From the NCBI GenBank assembly GCA_007120095.1, contig SKOM01000005.1, positions 1 through 8,298 of the forward strand: a DNA stretch of 8,298 nucleotides. The letters are read 5' to 3'. Each line of letters begins with the position of its first letter. Position 1 is the first letter of the stretch. The DNA is from Candidatus Competibacteraceae bacterium (GTDB lineage: Bacteria; Pseudomonadota; Gammaproteobacteria; Competibacterales; Competibacteraceae). The translations under genes were made by a program, and so were the position numbers. Under the pieces are notes generated by a model. The model was given only the letters and a program-made list of their open reading frames with translations, made no database searches and was not told where the DNA came from. Shown here piece after piece: positions 5,423 through 8,298 of the stretch.

Positions 5423-6613
5423 ATGAAAGAACCCCTCTTGGAACTGTCGATTGGTGAACACCAGGTAACCTTGCTCGGCACAGCGCATGTATCTCTAGCG
5501 AGCGTGGAGGCTGTACAACAACTCCTGGGATCCGGTCATTACGATGCCGTCGCTGTCGAACTCTGTGCCAGTCGGCATCATCTGATGACCGAGCCCGATA
5601 CTATGGCCCAGCTTGATTTGTTCGCAGTTATTCGTTCAGGAAAAGCACCACTGGTTGCGTCCAGTCTTGCCTTGGGCGCTTATCAGCAGCGGTTGGCTGA
5701 GGACTTAGGCATAGAACCGGGAGCAGAAATGCGCGCAGCAGTGCATCATGCCCGCCAACATGCCCTACCCTTATGGCTGATTGATCGGGATGTCGCTATC
5801 ACCCTGCGACGAGTATATCGTGGTATACCCTGGTGGCAGCGGTTTAATCTTATTGCGGGGTTGCTGGCCAGCGTCGTGGTGAGAGAACCCATTAAGGCGG
5901 AAGATGTGGAACGCCTCAAGCAAGGCGATATGCTGTCTAATACCTTTGAGCATTTTGCTGAACAATCTCCCGGCCTTTATCAATCTTTAATTGGCGAACG
6001 GGATCAATTCATGGCCGCGCGTCTGCGCCAGGAAGTCAATCGCATCACTGCGCCAAAGCGCATTTTAGCAGTGGTCGGTGCCGGACACCTGCAAGGTATT
6101 GCGGCGGAACTCGAACGACCTTCCACCCCTACGCCTAGCGAACAAATCGCTGAGCTCAACAGTGTCCCACCGCCAAGCCGCTGGCCACGAGTCATTCCCT
6201 GGGTGATTGTCGGGTTGGTGCTTTCGGGTTTTGCCATCGGATTCTACCGCAGCCCCGAGTTGGGCTGGGCACTGGTTGTCGATTGGGTATTGATCAATGG
6301 TGTACTCACCGCTGTCGGTGTCACGGTTGCAGGTGGACATCCCTTAACCATCGTCAGTGCCTTTTTCGCTGCCCCGCTCACCTCACTCAACCCCACTATC
6401 GGTGCTGGTATGGTCACGGGGGCTATCGAAACCTGGTTACGTAAACCTCGGGTCGCTGATTTTAGTCGTTTACGTAAAGACGCAGCAACCCTGAAAGGCT
6501 GGTGGCATAATCGGGTTACTCGGGTACTGTTGGTGTTTATTCTGGGGACTTTAGGTTCAGCAGTAGGTACCTATGTTGCGGGGTTTAGAATTGCTGAGCG
6601 TTTGCTATCTTAA
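5423..6613 (+). CDS. TraB/PrgY-family membrane protein
   Basis: This 396-residue protein has an N-terminal TraB domain and a C-terminal membrane domain. Conserved TraB signatures are visible: GTAHVS (19-24), VAVELCASR (43-51), a DRD (121-123), GERDQFMA (191-198) and VVGAGHLQGI (218-227). Probable membrane segments lie at about 257-276, 283-304, 308-335 and 367-390. The fold is related to TIKI/GumN-type proteins with conserved Glu and His residues, and a metal-dependent protease activity has been proposed for some relatives. PrgY, the enterococcal member, lowers pheromone activity. No specific substrate can be named here. There is no clear Shine-Dalgarno before the ATG, and motif copy 3 lies immediately upstream, so translation may be leaderless or rely on coupling. 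Confidence 0.85.
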   Translation: MKEPLLELSIGEHQVTLLGTAHVSLASVEAVQQLLGSGHYDAVAVELCASRHHLMTEPDTMAQLDLFAVIRSGKAPLVASSLALGAYQQRLAEDLGIEPGAEMRAAVHHARQHALPLWLIDRDVAITLRRVYRGIPWWQRFNLIAGLLASVVVREPIKAEDVERLKQGDMLSNTFEHFAEQSPGLYQSLIGERDQFMAARLRQEVNRITAPKRILAVVGAGHLQGIAAELERPSTPTPSEQIAELNSVPPPSRWPRVIPWVIVGLVLSGFAIGFYRSPELGWALVVDWVLINGVLTAVGVTVAGGHPLTIVSAFFAAPLTSLNPTIGAGMVTGAIETWLRKPRVADFSRLRKDAATLKGWWHNRVTRVLLVFILGTLGSAVGTYVAGFRIAERLLS

Positions 6614-6614
6614 A

Positions 6615-6628
6615 ATAAGATGATATAA
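6615..6628 (+). promoter_or_regulatory. Copy 4 of the WTAWGATGATATAA motif, before the AAA+ gene
   Basis: It reads ATAAGATGATATAA in the 25-bp gap after the TraB-family stop codon. It could act as an extended -10 (TGATATAAG, 6621-6629) with TTGCTA (6602-6607) at a 16-bp spacing, giving a transcript starting about 3 nt before the ATG at 6639. Its flanks (AATAAG before, AACTAAA after) also resemble the flanks of E. coli TerB. It is the copy most alike to copy 1. Confidence 0.6.
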
Positions 6629-6638
6629 GAACTAAACT

Positions 6639-7520
6639 ATGCAAGAACTTGCCCGCCTACTCAACCGTGCCGAACAAATGCTGGATCGCTTGGAACACTA
6701 CCTGCCAACACCGGTGGCGTCTCCCGACTGGGAACACTATTCAGCTTGTCGCTGGCAGCAGCATGGCCAGCGAGGGGCATTACAGGCCATACCACGACCT
6801 CATAAAGTACGGCTGCATGATCTGCAATGTATCGACCGCCAAAAAGCTCTTGTTGATCGCAACACGCGCCAATTTCTACAAGACCACCCCGCCAATAATG
6901 TGCTGCTCTGGGGGCCTCGGGGCACCGGTAAATCATCATTGATTAAGGCGATTCTCAATGAATATGTCGATCAGGGCTTGCGGCTGGTCGAAGTCGATCG
7001 CAATGACTTAATAGAACTGCCGAATATCGTCGAACCCCTCGCCGAATTGCCGTACCGATTCCTGGTTTATTGCGACGATTTATCTTTCGAAGCCGATGAC
7101 AGCGGTTATAAAGCGCTGAAAGCGACGTTAGATGGCTCGGTGAGTGCTACACCCGATAATGTCCTGTTATATGCCACCTCGAATCGGCGTCACCTGCTGC
7201 CTGAATGGGCATCGGACAACCAAACGGCACACATCATCGACAATGAACTGCATCACGGTGAAGCCGTTGAGGAGAAAATTTCGTTGTCAGAACGCTTTGG
7301 GGTTTGGCTGGCGTTTCACCCTTTCAGCCAGGAGGACTACTTATGGGTTGTGGGTTACTGGTTGCGCCAGTTGGGCTGGACACAGCCGGAACTGGGGGGC
7401 GATGTTCGCCAGGCCGCGTTACAATGGGCTTTGCAACGCGGCTCACGCAGTGGGCGAGCCGCTTGGCAGTTCGCCCGCGATTGGGCAGGCCGTTGTGCGC
7501 TTGACGGAACGCGGTATTAA
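6639..7520 (+). CDS. DUF815-type AAA+ ATPase
   Basis: This 293-residue cytoplasmic protein matches the DUF815 group of AAA+ ATPases. A helical N-terminal region (about 1-60) precedes the ATPase core. Walker A is GPRGTGKS (92-99), Walker B is FLVYCDD (141-147), sensor 1 is the Asn in YATSNRRHL (182), and SERFG (217-221) carries a likely arginine finger. The family is broad in proteobacteria but its role is poorly defined. The gene follows the TraB-family gene by 25 bp with no good ribosome site. Its neighbours suggest an ATP-driven partner of the vWA protein, but that is inference. The stop is 38 bp from that of the convergent cytochrome gene. Confidence 0.88.
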   Translation: MQELARLLNRAEQMLDRLEHYLPTPVASPDWEHYSACRWQQHGQRGALQAIPRPHKVRLHDLQCIDRQKALVDRNTRQFLQDHPANNVLLWGPRGTGKSSLIKAILNEYVDQGLRLVEVDRNDLIELPNIVEPLAELPYRFLVYCDDLSFEADDSGYKALKATLDGSVSATPDNVLLYATSNRRHLLPEWASDNQTAHIIDNELHHGEAVEEKISLSERFGVWLAFHPFSQEDYLWVVGYWLRQLGWTQPELGGDVRQAALQWALQRGSRSGRAAWQFARDWAGRCALDGTRY

Positions 7521-7558
7521 CCATACCTAAAGCACACTCTAGCGCCCTACTCCAGCGT

Positions 7559-8194
7559 TTAACGAACCTGCTGAATCATGTAAGCCGTAGCGTTGAGGAT
7601 CTGCTCATCGGATAAATCTACTCGGCCGCCTTTAGGCGGCATCGCGCCGATTCCGTTCAAAGTATTATGGGCTAAGGCGTCCCAACCTGTTGCCAAACGC
7701 TCACTCCATGCTGCGGCATCCCCCAAAACAGGCGCACCGGCAATCCCTTGAGCATGGCAAACCGCACAAGCCGAAGCATAAACAGACTGCCCGGCTGCCG
7801 GGTCAAACTCGGCAGGTATCTGCACCCCATTCACCGCAACGGTGGCATCTTCAGTTTGGGTAGGTTGTTCTGCGACCGTTTCAACAGGTTCAGGTGTGCC
7901 CTCTTCAACCACGGTAGTCTCTTCCGGTGCCGGTTCAGCATCGGCAACATCCTCATCCTCTTCAACCGCTGGCTGCTCCACAGGCTCATCGTTGTCGTCA
8001 CGAGGAGGAGCCGTTACGACCACCCGCCCCACAGGCCGGAGACGTTCTTCAATGGCTTCAGACGGCGAAGACGCTGCTACCGCAGACGAAATGATTATTG
8101 AACCGATCAATAGAGCGATCGCCACAACGACCAGCCCCCCCATCAGAACGGCCATCCATTTGACAAGAACCTTGTCTTCATCTTGTGAATTCAC
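7559..8194 (-). CDS. Membrane-anchored cytochrome c5-like protein
   Basis: This 211-residue c-type cytochrome would carry electrons on the periplasmic side of the inner membrane. An N-terminal hydrophobic segment (about 12-40) follows a short charged cytoplasmic stretch and is probably an uncleaved anchor. A Pro/Glu/Asp/Val-rich linker (about 60-125) leads to the haem domain, with haem motif CAVCH (143-147) and likely Met185 as the sixth ligand in GAMPPKGG. The GTG start at 8194 has GAGG 7 nt upstream. In related bacteria cytochrome c5-type proteins pass electrons to terminal oxidases, but the partner here is unknown. It converges on the ATPase gene with a 38-bp gap, in which I see no terminator. 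Confidence 0.9.
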   Translation of the reverse strand: MNSQDEDKVLVKWMAVLMGGLVVVAIALLIGSIIISSAVAASSPSEAIEERLRPVGRVVVTAPPRDDNDEPVEQPAVEEDEDVADAEPAPEETTVVEEGTPEPVETVAEQPTQTEDATVAVNGVQIPAEFDPAAGQSVYASACAVCHAQGIAGAPVLGDAAAWSERLATGWDALAHNTLNGIGAMPPKGGRVDLSDEQILNATAYMIQQVR

Positions 8195-8254
8195 ATCAGC
8201 ACCTCAAATCATCCTCAGTTAAGCAAGTTCAGGGGATATGCGCAGCAATAAGCA

Positions 8255-8283
8255 AGTATACCGCGTTCGTCCGCCGTCAGGAA
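8255..8283 (-). promoter_or_regulatory. Possible promoter of the cytochrome gene
   Basis: On the minus strand TTCCTG (8278-8283) lies 17 bp from TATACT (8255-8260), about 60 bp upstream of the GTG start. The -10 is a 5 of 6 match; the -35 is weak. The rest of 8195-8298 shows no supported gene. Confidence 0.35.
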
Positions 8284-8298
8284 TACTCACCGCGCTAC

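Noticed and set aside
7521..7558. Bidirectional terminator between the convergent ATPase and cytochrome genes
   Set aside because: No inverted repeat followed by a T-run could be found; AGCG occurs twice as a direct repeat only.
7842..8222. 126-codon plus-strand frame rich in Ser, Thr and Ala
   Set aside because: It is antisense to the cytochrome gene; its low complexity mirrors the Glu/Pro/Val linker and it has no ribosome site or domain.
1..8298. CRISPR array, tRNA, rRNA, insertion sequence or transposon ends
   Set aside because: No regularly spaced repeats, cloverleaf, rRNA segment, transposase or matching terminal inverted repeats were seen.

Overview
The window looks like chromosomal DNA from a gammaproteobacterium of moderate G+C. 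The main reasons are a near-canonical CysB whose sulfate/acetylserine-pocket residues fall at the family's exact positions, a membrane-anchored cytochrome c5-like protein, a DUF4389 protein, and a Tus (Ter-site-binding) homologue, a family known mostly from gammaproteobacteria and their plasmids. I cannot name a genus.

Layout. Four genes run leftward from a divergent intergenic region at 3778-3941: a DUF4389 membrane protein, a tyrosine recombinase, cysB and a Tus-like gene. The recombinase and cysB are separated by 22 bp and probably form one operon. Four genes run rightward: a vWA protein, a membrane-anchored J-domain protein overlapping it by ATGA, a TraB/PrgY-family membrane protein, and a DUF815-type AAA+ ATPase. 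A cytochrome c5-like gene on the minus strand converges on the ATPase from the right edge.

The strongest unexplained signal is a 14-bp sequence, WTAWGATGATATAA, present four times. All four copies lie in short non-coding gaps: two on the minus strand flanking the Tus-like gene (6-19, 939-952) and two on the plus strand in the 30- and 25-bp gaps before the traB-like and ATPase genes (5402-5415, 6615-6628). Part of it (ATGATATAA) matches the E. coli Ter core (ATGTTGTAA) at 7 of 9 positions. The two minus copies to the left and two plus copies to the right have the orientation of a replication fork trap about 4.5 kb wide, if blocking polarity is as in E. coli. The competing reading is that the motif is an extended -10 promoter (TGATATAAT/G). 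Every copy points in the direction of transcription of its adjacent genes, three have a plausible -35, and two would give nearly leaderless mRNAs. Both may be true, as in E. coli, where TerB overlaps the tus promoter.

The rightward genes look like an envelope-linked unit combining a metal-dependent adhesion fold, an Hsp70 co-chaperone domain, a TraB-family protein and an AAA+ ATPase. Their joint function is not established here.
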